DNA of 16,884 nt from an uncultured Porphyromonas sp. (GCA_943912835.1 CALTVJ010000043.1:1-16884), one strand, 5' to 3'. Positions 1 through 7,970 are shown, numbered from the stretch's first letter. The notes: generated by a model not told the origin, from the letters alone. A program made the numbers and translations.

Positions 1-68
1 AACTCTATTAAAACACTAAAGCACAAACACAATTATAGTACTTCGAAAAGATTTTGATTTCAAATACC

Positions 69-1436
69 ATGAATAGAGAAATTAAGTATCAAGCCGTTGT
101 TTTAGGGGCGGGAGAGAGTGGTGTAGGTGCAGCTCTCTTATATAAGAGTAAAGGCTATCTTGTTTTTGTCTCTGATTATGGCAAGATCGCTGATAAATAT
201 AAGGCCGAGTTGGAGGAGGCCGCAATTGCTTACGAAGAAGGGAAGCATAGTGAGGATATTATCTTGCAGGTTGAAGAGGTCGTTAAATCTCCAGGGATAC
301 CTGATAAAGCCCCAATTATTCAAAAGATTAAGTCTCGCAACATCCCAATTATTAGTGAGATTGAACTTGCTGGTCGTTATACAAACAGTAAAATTATTGG
401 TATAACAGGGAGTAATGGTAAGACCACAACAACGATGTGGCTGTACCATATCCTCTCAACAGCCGAATACTCAGTTGGTTTAGCTGGAAATATAGGTTTT
501 AGTTTGGCTAGGCAAGTGATAAAAGAGAACCAACCAGAGTACTGTGTCTTAGAGCTGAGTAGTTTTCAACTGGATGATATGCATCGTTTTAGAGTTAATA
601 TCGCTTTGCTTTTGAATATTACTCCAGACCATTTGGATCGATATGAGTATGCAATAGAGAAGTATGCGCTTGCTAAAATGCGTATTTTGCAAAATCAAGA
701 TGAAAATGATGTGTTTATCTTTTGGGGAGAAGATGACTTCATCTCGAAGTATGTTCTGTCGCATCAACCTATGCCGATGAGGTTATTGCCTTTTTATACT
801 TACCCTTACAGCGGAGATGGAGCAGGGCGTGGTGATGATAGTTTAATGCGTCTTAAGTTGGGGAATCGTACTTTTGAATATCCCATTAATGATTTAGCTC
901 TTCAAGGGCCTCACAACCTACAGAATGCTATGGCTGCATCGCTTGCAGCGATGGCCGTTGGAGTCCCTGATGATAAACTAAAAGAGGCTTTGCGAGATTT
1001 TGTCAATGTCCCTCATCGGTTGGAAAAGATAGCAGTTATTGATGGAGTTCGCTATATCAATGATTCTAAGGCAACTAATGTTAGTTCGACTTATTATGCG
1101 CTTCGTACGATGACGGCTCCTTTTGTTTTGATAATAGGAGGAGCTGATAAGGGGAATAATTATGATGAGATAGCCGATCTAGTAGTCTCTGGCGCTCGTG
1201 CCTTGGTTCTTCTTACTACAGATACTCAGAAATTACATAATACATTTGACAATCTGGTTGAGCATATTGTGGAGGCAAGGACAATGGAAGAAGCTATAGA
1301 GCTTTCTCGTCAGTTTGCTCAAGAAGGAGATACGGTACTCTTGTCTCCGGCCTGTGCTAGTTTTGATTTATTTAAGGATTATCAGCATCGTGGTGACTGT
1401 TTTAGAAAAGTTGTTTTGTCACTTAAGGATTCATAG
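69..1436 (+). CDS. murD: UDP-N-acetylmuramoylalanine--D-glutamate ligase (MurD)
   Basis: Cytoplasmic ATP-dependent ligase that adds D-glutamate to UDP-MurNAc-L-alanine, the second amino-acid step of peptidoglycan precursor synthesis. Seen in the 455-residue product: an N-terminal Rossmann-like stretch (VVLGAGESGVGAA, about residues 10-22), the Mur ligase ATP loop GITGSNGKTTTT (about 111-122), LLNITPDHLDR in the central domain, the HRLEKI and NDSKATN motifs that open the C-terminal domain, and LIIGGADKG and LLSPACASFD near the end. Length is normal for MurD. The frame is open from a TTG at 54, but the ATG at 69 puts the Rossmann strand at the usual distance from the N-terminus. It is the first gene of a tight run; ftsW starts 3 bases after its stop. 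mraY is the usual upstream neighbour and may lie left of the window. Confidence 0.97.
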   Translation: MNREIKYQAVVLGAGESGVGAALLYKSKGYLVFVSDYGKIADKYKAELEEAAIAYEEGKHSEDIILQVEEVVKSPGIPDKAPIIQKIKSRNIPIISEIELAGRYTNSKIIGITGSNGKTTTTMWLYHILSTAEYSVGLAGNIGFSLARQVIKENQPEYCVLELSSFQLDDMHRFRVNIALLLNITPDHLDRYEYAIEKYALAKMRILQNQDENDVFIFWGEDDFISKYVLSHQPMPMRLLPFYTYPYSGDGAGRGDDSLMRLKLGNRTFEYPINDLALQGPHNLQNAMAASLAAMAVGVPDDKLKEALRDFVNVPHRLEKIAVIDGVRYINDSKATNVSSTYYALRTMTAPFVLIIGGADKGNNYDEIADLVVSGARALVLLTTDTQKLHNTFDNLVEHIVEARTMEEAIELSRQFAQEGDTVLLSPACASFDLFKDYQHRGDCFRKVVLSLKDS

Positions 1437-1439
1437 CTT

Positions 1440-2693
1440 ATGAAAGATGTTTTTAATCAAGATTTTAAACAAGCTTATAGGGATGGGGGACGAAGTTTCT
1501 TTGGCTTTCTTGGCCGAACCAATTTTTTCATAATACTCCTTCTTTTTTTATTTGTCTTAACATCATTTTATGCAGTCTCGACAGCATCCGGACAAGAGAC
1601 TTATAAAGCTATATTTGATACCGGAGCGACTCCTCCTCTGATAAAGCATTTTGTTATAGTTTTTGTAAGCCTTTTGGTAACTTTTTTAATGCCACTTGTA
1701 AGTGCAAAGCATTTACAAGTCTGGGGGCTCTCGCTCTATTTTTTATTCTGTATTGTTTTGCTCGTATTGTTGTTTACTAATGGCGCTCGAATAAATAATG
1801 CTGAGCGTTGGGTATATATTATGGGTGTTTCAGTACAGCCATCCGAGTTTTTAAAATTGGGGCTAGTTTCTTTTGTTGCACTTGTTTCAAGTAAGTTTCA
1901 GAGTAGAGGTGATGAATGTAGTTGGGGGGACTATCGCAAGTATTATTTATACCCGATTATTTTGATCTTGATTGTTTCGGCGTATATCGGGTGGAGTAAT
2001 ATATCTACGGCTGTTATATATATGACGGTAACAGCTTGTTTGTTTTTTGTGTGTAAGATGCCTTGGACTTGGTTTTTTAGAACATTTGCATCGTTAGCAC
2101 TATTGGCGATACTCGCTTTCTTTATAATTGTCAAAGTTCTTCCGGATTCGTGGTTAGTAGGTCGTTTTGCAACCCTAAAGGCGAGGACTGAACGTACAGA
2201 ACTTCCTTTGGTTGACAAGGACAAGCAAATCATAATTAATGACGATAATCTTCAAGAACAATATGCTCGAATTGCTTTAGCTAATAGTCAGTTGTTAGGT
2301 AGAGGAGTAGGACAAAGTAAGATTAAGGATAGTTTACCTATGGCAATGTCTGATTATGTCTATGCTGTTATGATTGAAGAGGTGGGTCTTGTGGCATTGA
2401 TAGGGATACCTGCATTATATGTTGCTTGGTTCCTTTTGGTGGCCTCTATGGCAAGGAAAGAAGATGACCTATTTTGTAAATTTTTACTCTATGGGATCGG
2501 TATCATGTTTCCCTTTCAAGCTTTGATAAATATTTTGGTGGTTAGTGGTGCTTTCACGACAGGTCAGCCTCTACCTTTTATTAGTGCTGGTGGTTCATCT
2601 TTTCTTGCGAATTGTATTGCTTTTGGTGTTATGTTGATGATAAGCCGTTGGCAGGTTGAGCGTAAGCGGCAGGCAAAAAGGCTTGAGTTGTAA
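1440..2693 (+). CDS. ftsW: FtsW, SEDS-family septal peptidoglycan polymerase
   Basis: Polytopic inner-membrane protein of the SEDS family that polymerises lipid II at the division septum together with a class B PBP. The 417-residue product has a cytoplasmic N-terminus of about 25 residues followed by roughly ten hydrophobic helices. Family marks seen: RINNAERWVYIMGVSVQPSE after the first helices, a long charged extracytoplasmic loop (about residues 240-285), then SQLLGRGVGQS, SDYVYAVMIEEVGLV and GQPLPFISAGGSS near the C-terminus. The SAGGSS form replaces the more common SYGGSS. RodA is a SEDS paralogue, but the position between murD and murG decides for FtsW. The start is an ATG 3 bases after the murD stop, so translation is probably coupled. 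Confidence 0.95.
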   Translation: MKDVFNQDFKQAYRDGGRSFFGFLGRTNFFIILLLFLFVLTSFYAVSTASGQETYKAIFDTGATPPLIKHFVIVFVSLLVTFLMPLVSAKHLQVWGLSLYFLFCIVLLVLLFTNGARINNAERWVYIMGVSVQPSEFLKLGLVSFVALVSSKFQSRGDECSWGDYRKYYLYPIILILIVSAYIGWSNISTAVIYMTVTACLFFVCKMPWTWFFRTFASLALLAILAFFIIVKVLPDSWLVGRFATLKARTERTELPLVDKDKQIIINDDNLQEQYARIALANSQLLGRGVGQSKIKDSLPMAMSDYVYAVMIEEVGLVALIGIPALYVAWFLLVASMARKEDDLFCKFLLYGIGIMFPFQALINILVVSGAFTTGQPLPFISAGGSSFLANCIAFGVMLMISRWQVERKRQAKRLEL

Positions 2694-2712
2694 TTTAGAT
2701 GTTGTATATAAT

Positions 2713-3825
2713 ATGGATAATAAAGTTCTTAAACGCGTCATAATAAGCGGTGGTGGTACTGGGGGACATATATTCCCAGCTATTGCAATAGCCCATGCCT
2801 TGCGTCGTCGCTATCCTGATATTCAGATCTTATTTGTCGGAGCCAAAGGACGTATGGAGATGACACGCGTACCTCAGGCGGGATACGAGATTGTTGGTTT
2901 GCCTGTAGAGGGTTTACAGCGAAAGTATTTGTGGAAGAACTTTGGAGTAATTTTAAATTATCTACGCAGTCTTTATCAGGCAAATCAGCTGATAAAGAAG
3001 TTTGCTCCAGATGTTGTTGTTGGTGTAGGAGGATATGCTAGTGCTCCGACGTTGAAGGCAGCTCAGAGACTAGGTATCCCAACGCTTATTCAAGAGCAAA
3101 ATTCTTATGCAGGTGTAAGCAATAAGTACCTTAGTCGATACGCCGATCGTATTTGCGTAGCTTATCCAGATTTAGAACGTTTTTTTCCGAAGGATAAGAT
3201 CCGATTTACAGGAAATCCTATTCGTTCGGAGATTGAGTTTCTTCACGAAAATAGAGATGAGGCTCTGAGGTACTTTGATTTTACAGCTTCAGATAAACCC
3301 ATTATACTTGTTCTTGGAGGTAGTCTCGGAGCAAAAACTATTAATGATAGTATTTTGGAATATTTGCCTCTTTGGGAAAATTCAGGAGTAAGACTTATTT
3401 GGCAAACAGGGAAGAACTACGAAACTAAGGCCATTGAAGCTCTTAAGAAACACAGCAAAATAGAGGTCTATTGTTCATCTTTCATAGAGCGCATGGATTA
3501 TGCTTATCAACTAGCTACACTTGTAGTGTCTCGAGCTGGGGCAAGCACAATAAGCGAGTTGGCTCATTTGTCAAAGGCAACAATCCTTGTCCCCTCTCCG
3601 AATGTGGCGGAGGACCACCAAACTAAGAATGCTAAGGCTTTGTCTAGTCGAGGGGCTGCGGTGTTGTTAGAAGATGCTCTTGCCACGAAAGAGCTTAGTC
3701 CATTGGCTTTAGAACTGGTCAAAGATACAACGAAATTAGCATCTTTATCTAGAGCTATTAAAACGCTAGCCGAAGGCAATAGTGCTGAGCGTATTGTAGA
3801 TGAATTACTTCAGATTGTACGGTAA
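2713..3825 (+). CDS. murG: UDP-GlcNAc:lipid I N-acetylglucosaminyltransferase (MurG)
   Basis: Peripheral inner-membrane GT-B glycosyltransferase that transfers GlcNAc to lipid I to make lipid II, the substrate polymerised by FtsW. Seen in the 370-residue product: the glycine-rich acceptor loop SGGGTGGHIFPA near residue 12, GVGGYASAP and IQEQNSYAG in the N-terminal domain, the interdomain FTGNPIR, the donor-site loop VLGGSLGAKTIN, VVSRAGASTISELA, and PNVAEDHQTKNA, which carries the ribose-contacting E and the QTKNA element. The frame extends upstream to a TTG at 2656 inside ftsW, but the ATG at 2713 gives the normal MurG N-terminus and a 19-base gap. murC would be expected next and is absent. 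Confidence 0.97.
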   Translation: MDNKVLKRVIISGGGTGGHIFPAIAIAHALRRRYPDIQILFVGAKGRMEMTRVPQAGYEIVGLPVEGLQRKYLWKNFGVILNYLRSLYQANQLIKKFAPDVVVGVGGYASAPTLKAAQRLGIPTLIQEQNSYAGVSNKYLSRYADRICVAYPDLERFFPKDKIRFTGNPIRSEIEFLHENRDEALRYFDFTASDKPIILVLGGSLGAKTINDSILEYLPLWENSGVRLIWQTGKNYETKAIEALKKHSKIEVYCSSFIERMDYAYQLATLVVSRAGASTISELAHLSKATILVPSPNVAEDHQTKNAKALSSRGAAVLLEDALATKELSPLALELVKDTTKLASLSRAIKTLAEGNSAERIVDELLQIVR

Positions 3826-3838
3826 TTAGTTTATATTC

Positions 3839-4675
3839 ATGATGCGTTTTATCAGTTGTGTTTTTTGTTTGTTCAGCTTACTATTTAGAGTTGAATGTCA
3901 AACCTTCCTGCCTGCGGATACAGTCCTTTATATGTCTTGGATAGACTCCAGTTTTCTGTTTGCCAATCAGGGTAAAATTGAGCTTGCTGAGTCTTATCTG
4001 GAAAAAGCTATTGGATTAGCTCCTAAGCACCCTACAAGTGTATATCTTCTCAATAATTTAGCTGGATTACAGCAAATGCAGGGGAAACTAGAGAAAGCTA
4101 TTGAGACTTATAATCTGGCACTTGTTGCTATGCCAGAGGAGCAAACTATTCGTTTTAATCGAGCTCGTTTATTCGCCTTGTCTGGTAAGCATCAGGCAGC
4201 TATTACTGATTACGCAATCCTTGTGGCTCAGGCTCCAAAAAATGAATTATACCTCTATCAAAGAGCTATGAGTTATATGCTTATGAAGAAGTATGATTTG
4301 TCCGAGGAAGATTTGAAGCGTATTATAGAACTCAATGCTCAGAGTCTTAAGGCTCGTTTGGGGTATGCTCTGTTGGAGACTGCTCGAGGGAGATATGATG
4401 AGGCTGAACGTTTGTTTGATTATCTCGTGAGTAGGTTAAGTAAGAATCCAGAGGTTTATGAAGGTAGAGCAAGACTCTACCATGCTAGAAAAATGAAAGG
4501 CTATGCTATGAGGGATTTGGAGAGAGCATTTGAGTTGTCAAAAAAAAATATATCTCCAACTTTATATCGCTTAAGAGCTAGTATTCATAGAAGTGTAGGA
4601 GATGAAGTTGCTGCCAAGAAAGATGATACATTAGCTGAGCAGGCAGAGCGAATGTATTTCTTTAAAGAGCATTAA
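3839..4675 (+). CDS. Exported tetratricopeptide-repeat protein
   Basis: A 278-residue protein of unknown specific role. Residues 1-20 form a hydrophobic export signal ending in RVEC-Q; the Cys is not in a good lipobox, because Glu precedes it, so lipidation is doubtful. The rest is a continuous series of about seven 34-residue TPR-like helix pairs from about residue 35 to 265, for example GKIELAESYLEKAIGLAP, GKLEKAIETYNLALVAMP and GRYDEAERLFDYLVSRL. TPR solenoids are protein-binding scaffolds, so a periplasmic or outer-membrane adaptor is likely. It starts 13 bases after murG and ends just before a strong terminator, so it is probably co-transcribed with murD-ftsW-murG; a role in cell-wall assembly is inference from that position only. 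A second ATG at 3842 is an equally possible start. Confidence 0.85.
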   Translation: MMRFISCVFCLFSLLFRVECQTFLPADTVLYMSWIDSSFLFANQGKIELAESYLEKAIGLAPKHPTSVYLLNNLAGLQQMQGKLEKAIETYNLALVAMPEEQTIRFNRARLFALSGKHQAAITDYAILVAQAPKNELYLYQRAMSYMLMKKYDLSEEDLKRIIELNAQSLKARLGYALLETARGRYDEAERLFDYLVSRLSKNPEVYEGRARLYHARKMKGYAMRDLERAFELSKKNISPTLYRLRASIHRSVGDEVAAKKDDTLAEQAERMYFFKEH

Positions 4676-4699
4676 ATAGATTTTATCCTTTGAGGAGCC

Positions 4700-4737
4700 A
4701 AAAACGCTAAGGTGACAAACATCACCTTAGCGTTTTT
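4700..4737. terminator. Intrinsic terminator after the murD-ftsW-murG-TPR run
   Basis: Perfect 16-bp inverted repeat (4700-4715 pairing with 4722-4737) with a 6-base loop. The arms begin with an A-run and end with a T-run, so it can act in both directions. It separates the rightward dcw genes from the leftward PepSY gene, whose stop lies about 75 bases further right. Confidence 0.93.
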
Positions 4738-4811
4738 CTTTAATTGAAGTGTTTATTCGTAGGAAGGAGCTAATTAATTGGGATATCCTATTTTCTATAG
4801 AATGTGTGAGT

Positions 4812-6266
4812 TTATTTCTTACTGAATTTTCTTTTAAGGTAATGCCAACTAAGAATAATGCTTGTCCACGATAATGCTGTTCCACTGATTAGGGCAATCA
4901 GGATAATAGCCCACCATAGCCAAGGGGTAGAAATTATAGGGGAGAAAATCCAGCTATGTAAACCTTGATAAAGTATGCGGTGTAATCGGCTATTTTGATT
5001 GTAATATCTTATTTCTGCTGTTTGTGGATTAATATAGCAACTGCTCCTATCCTCATCGTTAAAGATAACGCGGTAAACAGGTAGCGCTAGTTCGTGTTTT
5101 CGATCAATATAGTAATTATCATATTCTTCGAGACGTGTGATGGTAATGTCTTCATCTCGAGCTATTTTTTTTGAGAATTGAGTTATATCCTGTAAGTTAA
5201 GATCTAAGGGGCTACAGCCCGATGGGGTAATTCTGAAATAGTGGTCTCCGTTGTTGCTTGATAGTTTATAGAAGGGAATATCGCCAAAGTGTTTGTATTC
5301 TATTTGCTTTATTTCAAGATGTTTGTATCTGTTTAATAGGTGTTCGATATTTTTTAATAATTCTTCTTTTTTTAGGAGAAAACTTTGTCTCTTAAGGGTT
5401 TTTGCTTTATCAGTTTTAATGGGGATAATATAAGTTGGTACGTCTTGTATGGACATAAAGCCACTGAAGATAAAGATCGAAACCAGGGCTCCAAAGAAAA
5501 AACCCAAAATATGGTGCCAACGATAGCTCCAGCGTTTGTATGGAGAGCGAAATCTGTTGTGTTTACGTCTGCTTTTCCAATAACTTCTTATACCTAGATA
5601 GATACCCGCAATACACATAATTGTACCTAGACCCGATAATACAAGTATTGTGTTGCTCCAGGCCTCTCGATGTTGGCGTAGTTGGTAAAAATAAATCCAA
5701 TGTGGGATAGCTCCTAGGTAAGCCCAAAGGCGACTACTTTGAGTTGTTAATTGGACTCCGTCTCCTGTTTGGGGAGAAACGTACAACTCACTATTATCTT
5801 CGTCTTGGTAATAAAATTTATATAAAGGGTAGAGTTTGTTTTGTCCATAGGGTATCCATGTGTCAGCATGCTCAACCAGCTCAACTCGTTCTATTGGTTT
5901 GTCTGGACGTATGTTCTTTGCATAGCTCCATAGCTCATCTAGAGTATATGAGGTTTGACTATCAGTACGTAAAGACTGGCTTCCGTCTTGTGTTTGGTAC
6001 ATCAGTTCGTATCCTTTTTGTTTAGGTAAAGCTTTTAGCTGTAAGGATACAATACTGTCTGGGAGTGAAGCAAGATGACGATCTAGTTGGAGGGCGTGCA
6101 GACTGTCGAGAGGCAACAAACGCTCAAGTCCTTGTCTTTTTTCGCTTAGTCCTATTTTGGGGAATTGGTGGAAGAGCATCACAAAGCCAGATAGAAACCA
6201 TGCTAAAAAAAATACACTTAGGAGAGTTCCCAAGATACGATGTGTAGTAAGTAGAAATTTATGCAT
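4812..6266 (-). CDS. PepSY-associated TM-helix membrane protein
   Basis: A 484-residue inner-membrane protein of the PepSY-TM (PiuB-like) family; members often accompany iron or heme uptake genes, but the biochemical role is unsettled. Seen: four hydrophobic segments at about residues 11-32, 206-226, 252-272 and 448-472, and two large extracytoplasmic loops (about 33-200 and 273-445). Family motifs are THRILG before helix 1, LYVSPQTGDG in loop 1, WHHILGFFFGA at helix 3 and CYINPQTAEI in loop 2, followed by RLHRILYQGLHSW before helix 4. Histidines flanking the helices (residues 9, 251, 252) are typical of the family. No TonB-dependent receptor or iron transporter is adjacent. It is transcribed alone, towards the dcw genes, and a -7 box lies about 100 bases upstream. 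The family call is firm; a substrate cannot be assigned. Confidence 0.88.
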   Translation of the reverse strand: MHKFLLTTHRILGTLLSVFFLAWFLSGFVMLFHQFPKIGLSEKRQGLERLLPLDSLHALQLDRHLASLPDSIVSLQLKALPKQKGYELMYQTQDGSQSLRTDSQTSYTLDELWSYAKNIRPDKPIERVELVEHADTWIPYGQNKLYPLYKFYYQDEDNSELYVSPQTGDGVQLTTQSSRLWAYLGAIPHWIYFYQLRQHREAWSNTILVLSGLGTIMCIAGIYLGIRSYWKSRRKHNRFRSPYKRWSYRWHHILGFFFGALVSIFIFSGFMSIQDVPTYIIPIKTDKAKTLKRQSFLLKKEELLKNIEHLLNRYKHLEIKQIEYKHFGDIPFYKLSSNNGDHYFRITPSGCSPLDLNLQDITQFSKKIARDEDITITRLEEYDNYYIDRKHELALPVYRVIFNDEDRSSCYINPQTAEIRYYNQNSRLHRILYQGLHSWIFSPIISTPWLWWAIILIALISGTALSWTSIILSWHYLKRKFSKK

Positions 6267-6364
6267 AAGATATTAGAGGATATTTAGATCTATTAGATTA
6301 GCTTCATTTTAAGAGGCTATGAGTCTATAGAATGGTTTTGGTTTATCCACTATGGAGTTTGTTG

Positions 6365-6372
6365 CAAAGATA
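6365..6372 (-). promoter_or_regulatory. Probable promoter -7 box for the PepSY gene
   Basis: On the minus strand this reads TATCTTTG, a perfect match to the Bacteroidota -7 consensus TAnnTTTG. I see no good -33 TTTG at the expected distance. It would give the PepSY gene a leader of about 90-95 bases. Confidence 0.5.
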
Positions 6373-6418
6373 AAAAAATAGATGAAGCGAATTGACTGAG
6401 TATCGTTTGTCTAATAGT

Positions 6419-6486
6419 TCTCTTAGTGAGTGGACAGAAGCCGTTCTAATGAGATGACTCTTGTCCACTCACTGGGAGATTTTTTT
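6419..6486 (+). terminator. Strong rightward intrinsic terminator with no gene in front of it
   Basis: The arms 6425-6436 and 6462-6473 match perfectly over 12 bp (AGTGAGTGGACA and its complement). Pairing continues outward for six more pairs, including two G-U wobbles, to 6419 and 6479. The loop is 25 bases, and a run of seven T follows at 6480-6486. The T-run makes it a plus-strand terminator, yet it lies between divergently transcribed genes with no rightward gene upstream of it. The rest of the 300-base intergenic region (6267-6566) holds the two -7 boxes described separately and only ORFs of 15 codons or fewer. Confidence 0.8.
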
Positions 6487-6541
6487 GTTGATCTATATTA
6501 GAAAAGTGATTTTACGACAGAGCTAAGCTCTATCTTTTTTG

Positions 6542-6549
6542 TACCTTTG
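6542..6549 (+). promoter_or_regulatory. Probable promoter -7 box for the pqqD-like operon
   Basis: TACCTTTG, a perfect match to the Bacteroidota -7 consensus, ends 17 bases before the ATG at 6567 and predicts a very short leader. No convincing -33 TTTG is seen. A 13-base palindrome, AGAGCTAAGCTCT (6519-6531), sits just upstream where a regulator could bind, but short palindromes like this also arise by chance. Confidence 0.55.
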
Positions 6550-6566
6550 TGATAAAGTTGAAGCAT

Positions 6567-6833
6567 ATGAGAATTAACGAAAATTTGGCACTGCGTCAGA
6601 TTGCAGATGAGTATATTATGATTGCAGATAATGGAGACTCGCTGGATTATACAAAAGCCATATCTTTAAACAGTACAGCGGCCTTCTTGATAGAGGAGAC
6701 GGGCAAGCAAGAGTTTACTGCCGAAAGTTGGGTTCAATTGCTTACAGATAATTATGAAGTTAGTGAAGACCAAGCTCGTGCAGATGTTAATGCTCTAATT
6801 GATACACTTTACGAAATTGGCATCATCTCTTAG
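6567..6833 (+). CDS. PqqD-family small protein
   Basis: An 88-residue protein with the PqqD-like fold: an N-terminal strand region (LALRQIADEYIMIADNG), then SLNSTAAFLIEE, and a winged-helix C-terminus (about residues 45-88) that ends LIDTLYEIGIIS. In characterised systems PqqD domains bind a ribosomal peptide precursor and present it to a modifying enzyme; many Bacteroidota copies are uncharacterised and sit next to nucleotidyltransferase-like proteins. That is the arrangement here: the next gene overlaps its 3' end. No radical-SAM enzyme, precursor peptide or exporter is visible in the window, so a RiPP role is not supported by context. The frame is also open from a GTG at 6549, but that codon lies inside the -7 box, so the ATG at 6567 is preferred. 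Confidence 0.85.
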   Translation: MRINENLALRQIADEYIMIADNGDSLDYTKAISLNSTAAFLIEETGKQEFTAESWVQLLTDNYEVSEDQARADVNALIDTLYEIGIIS

Positions 6834-7956
6834 TCTTAGTCAAAAACAAACCTTAGAGCTGCTCTCAGCAGCTCTTTATGATAGAGAGCCTAATTCGGAG
6901 CTATTTCGTTTGTCTTGTGATTGGCGAGATATAGAACGAATCGCGCAAGAGCAAAGTGTCGTTGCTCTTGTAGTGAATAGTATGCTTCGTCTACCTAGAG
7001 ATTTACAGCCAGAACGTACACATCGACTAGAACTAGCTTTACAAGAAGATTTAATCAGTAAGCATTCTCAAAAACATCATCAGCGTCTAAGAAAAATTTA
7101 TCAAGACTACGAGCAGGAAGGGTTCTTCGTTGTGATGCTGAAGGGAGTATCTATGGCGATGCTCTATCCCAGACCTGAGTTGCGCAGCCTTGGTGATGTA
7201 GATTTGTATTTGCCCAAGGAGGGAGAATATGAACGTGCAAATATATGGGCTCAAAGTCTTGGATATAGACTATTTGGAGCCTCTGTTTATGAGCAAGCAT
7301 ACAAAAGAGATGGGCTCGTTGTTGAGAACCATCGCTTGTTGACTTATTTTGGTATTGCCGAATATGACAAGGTGCTTAGTGAAATTATGCGTGATATTCG
7401 GGAGCAAGAACGTTGGGATTATATCACTCTCCAAAGTCAGAAGTACCGTGTTCTTCCCTTAGAACTCAATGCTGTGTATGTCTTCCATCATATACTACAT
7501 CATTTTTCTTATTTAGGTATTGGGCTTCGGCAAATTTGTGATTGGGTATTGCTGATGCATCATTATGGGGAGCGTTTGGATAGAGATCTCTTCCTGGACT
7601 ATGCGAAACGTTTAGACCTCTTGCGTCCAATGAAGTTGTTTGCTTTAATGGTAGTTAATTATTTAGGTGCTGGTGCAGAAGTATTTCCATTTACTATCCC
7701 TCAAGATAAAAGGTCTTTGGATTTAGCAAATCTTATAATTCGGGATACTTTTGTTGGTGGGAATTTTGGTTTCGAACACTTCTCTGGCAAAAAGTTTACG
7801 TCTATTTGGACTCGTCGCTGGTTCATGTTTAAACGTACGACTTGGCGTTCATTGCATGTGGCTCCGATTTCGCCAGAGCATATCCGTAAAATTCCTTTGA
7901 TTGCAATTTCTACGAGGTTGAAGCTGTTGTTTAGAAGATCTAACCATAATTTATAA
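6817..7956 (+). CDS. Uncharacterised nucleotidyltransferase family protein (NTP_transf_5-like)
   Basis: About 379 residues, resembling the uncharacterised nucleotidyltransferase family often annotated NTP_transf_5. Seen: VVMLKGVSMAMLYPRPELRS followed by LGDVDLYL, where the DVD pair is the likely metal-binding nucleotidyltransferase signature, then WAQSLGYRLFG and VENHRLLTYFG. A helical C-terminal half follows, with HHILHHFSYLGIGLRQICDW and a GGNFGFEHF motif. Its substrate is unknown. It is probably translated together with the overlapping PqqD-like gene. The start is unusual: the frame has no ATG before 6982, which is already inside the domain, so initiation must use a TTG (6817 chosen, 6799 possible) or another rare codon. 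The TTG at 6817 leaves a 17-base overlap with the upstream gene. A 9-bp hairpin follows at 6855-6875. Confidence 0.8.
   Translation: MASSLSLSQKQTLELLSAALYDREPNSELFRLSCDWRDIERIAQEQSVVALVVNSMLRLPRDLQPERTHRLELALQEDLISKHSQKHHQRLRKIYQDYEQEGFFVVMLKGVSMAMLYPRPELRSLGDVDLYLPKEGEYERANIWAQSLGYRLFGASVYEQAYKRDGLVVENHRLLTYFGIAEYDKVLSEIMRDIREQERWDYITLQSQKYRVLPLELNAVYVFHHILHHFSYLGIGLRQICDWVLLMHHYGERLDRDLFLDYAKRLDLLRPMKLFALMVVNYLGAGAEVFPFTIPQDKRSLDLANLIIRDTFVGGNFGFEHFSGKKFTSIWTRRWFMFKRTTWRSLHVAPISPEHIRKIPLIAISTRLKLLFRRSNHNL
6855..6875 (+). other. Tight hairpin at the 5' end of the nucleotidyltransferase gene
   Basis: Perfect 9-bp inverted repeat (AGAGCTGCT / AGCAGCTCT) with a 3-base loop. It lies 21 bases after the PqqD-like stop codon and inside the early coding region of the next gene. 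It has no proper T-run, so it is not a standard terminator. It may affect translation of the ATG-less downstream gene; that is inference. Confidence 0.55.
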
Positions 7957-7970
7957 GCATATCAAAAACT

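Noticed and set aside
2656..2712. Upstream TTG start for murG overlapping ftsW by 38 bases
   Set aside because: The added 19 residues have no counterpart in MurG, and the ATG at 2713 places the GGGTGGH loop normally.
5385..6247. Plus-strand ORFs of 60-93 codons inside the PepSY gene
   Set aside because: They lie antisense to a gene with clear domain motifs, match nothing recognisable and look like reading-frame shadows.
6267..6566. Possible RiPP precursor peptide upstream of the PqqD-like gene
   Set aside because: The longest ATG-started frames on the plus strand are about 13-15 codons, with no leader/core pattern or conserved Cys, Gly or Thr/Ser-rich tail.
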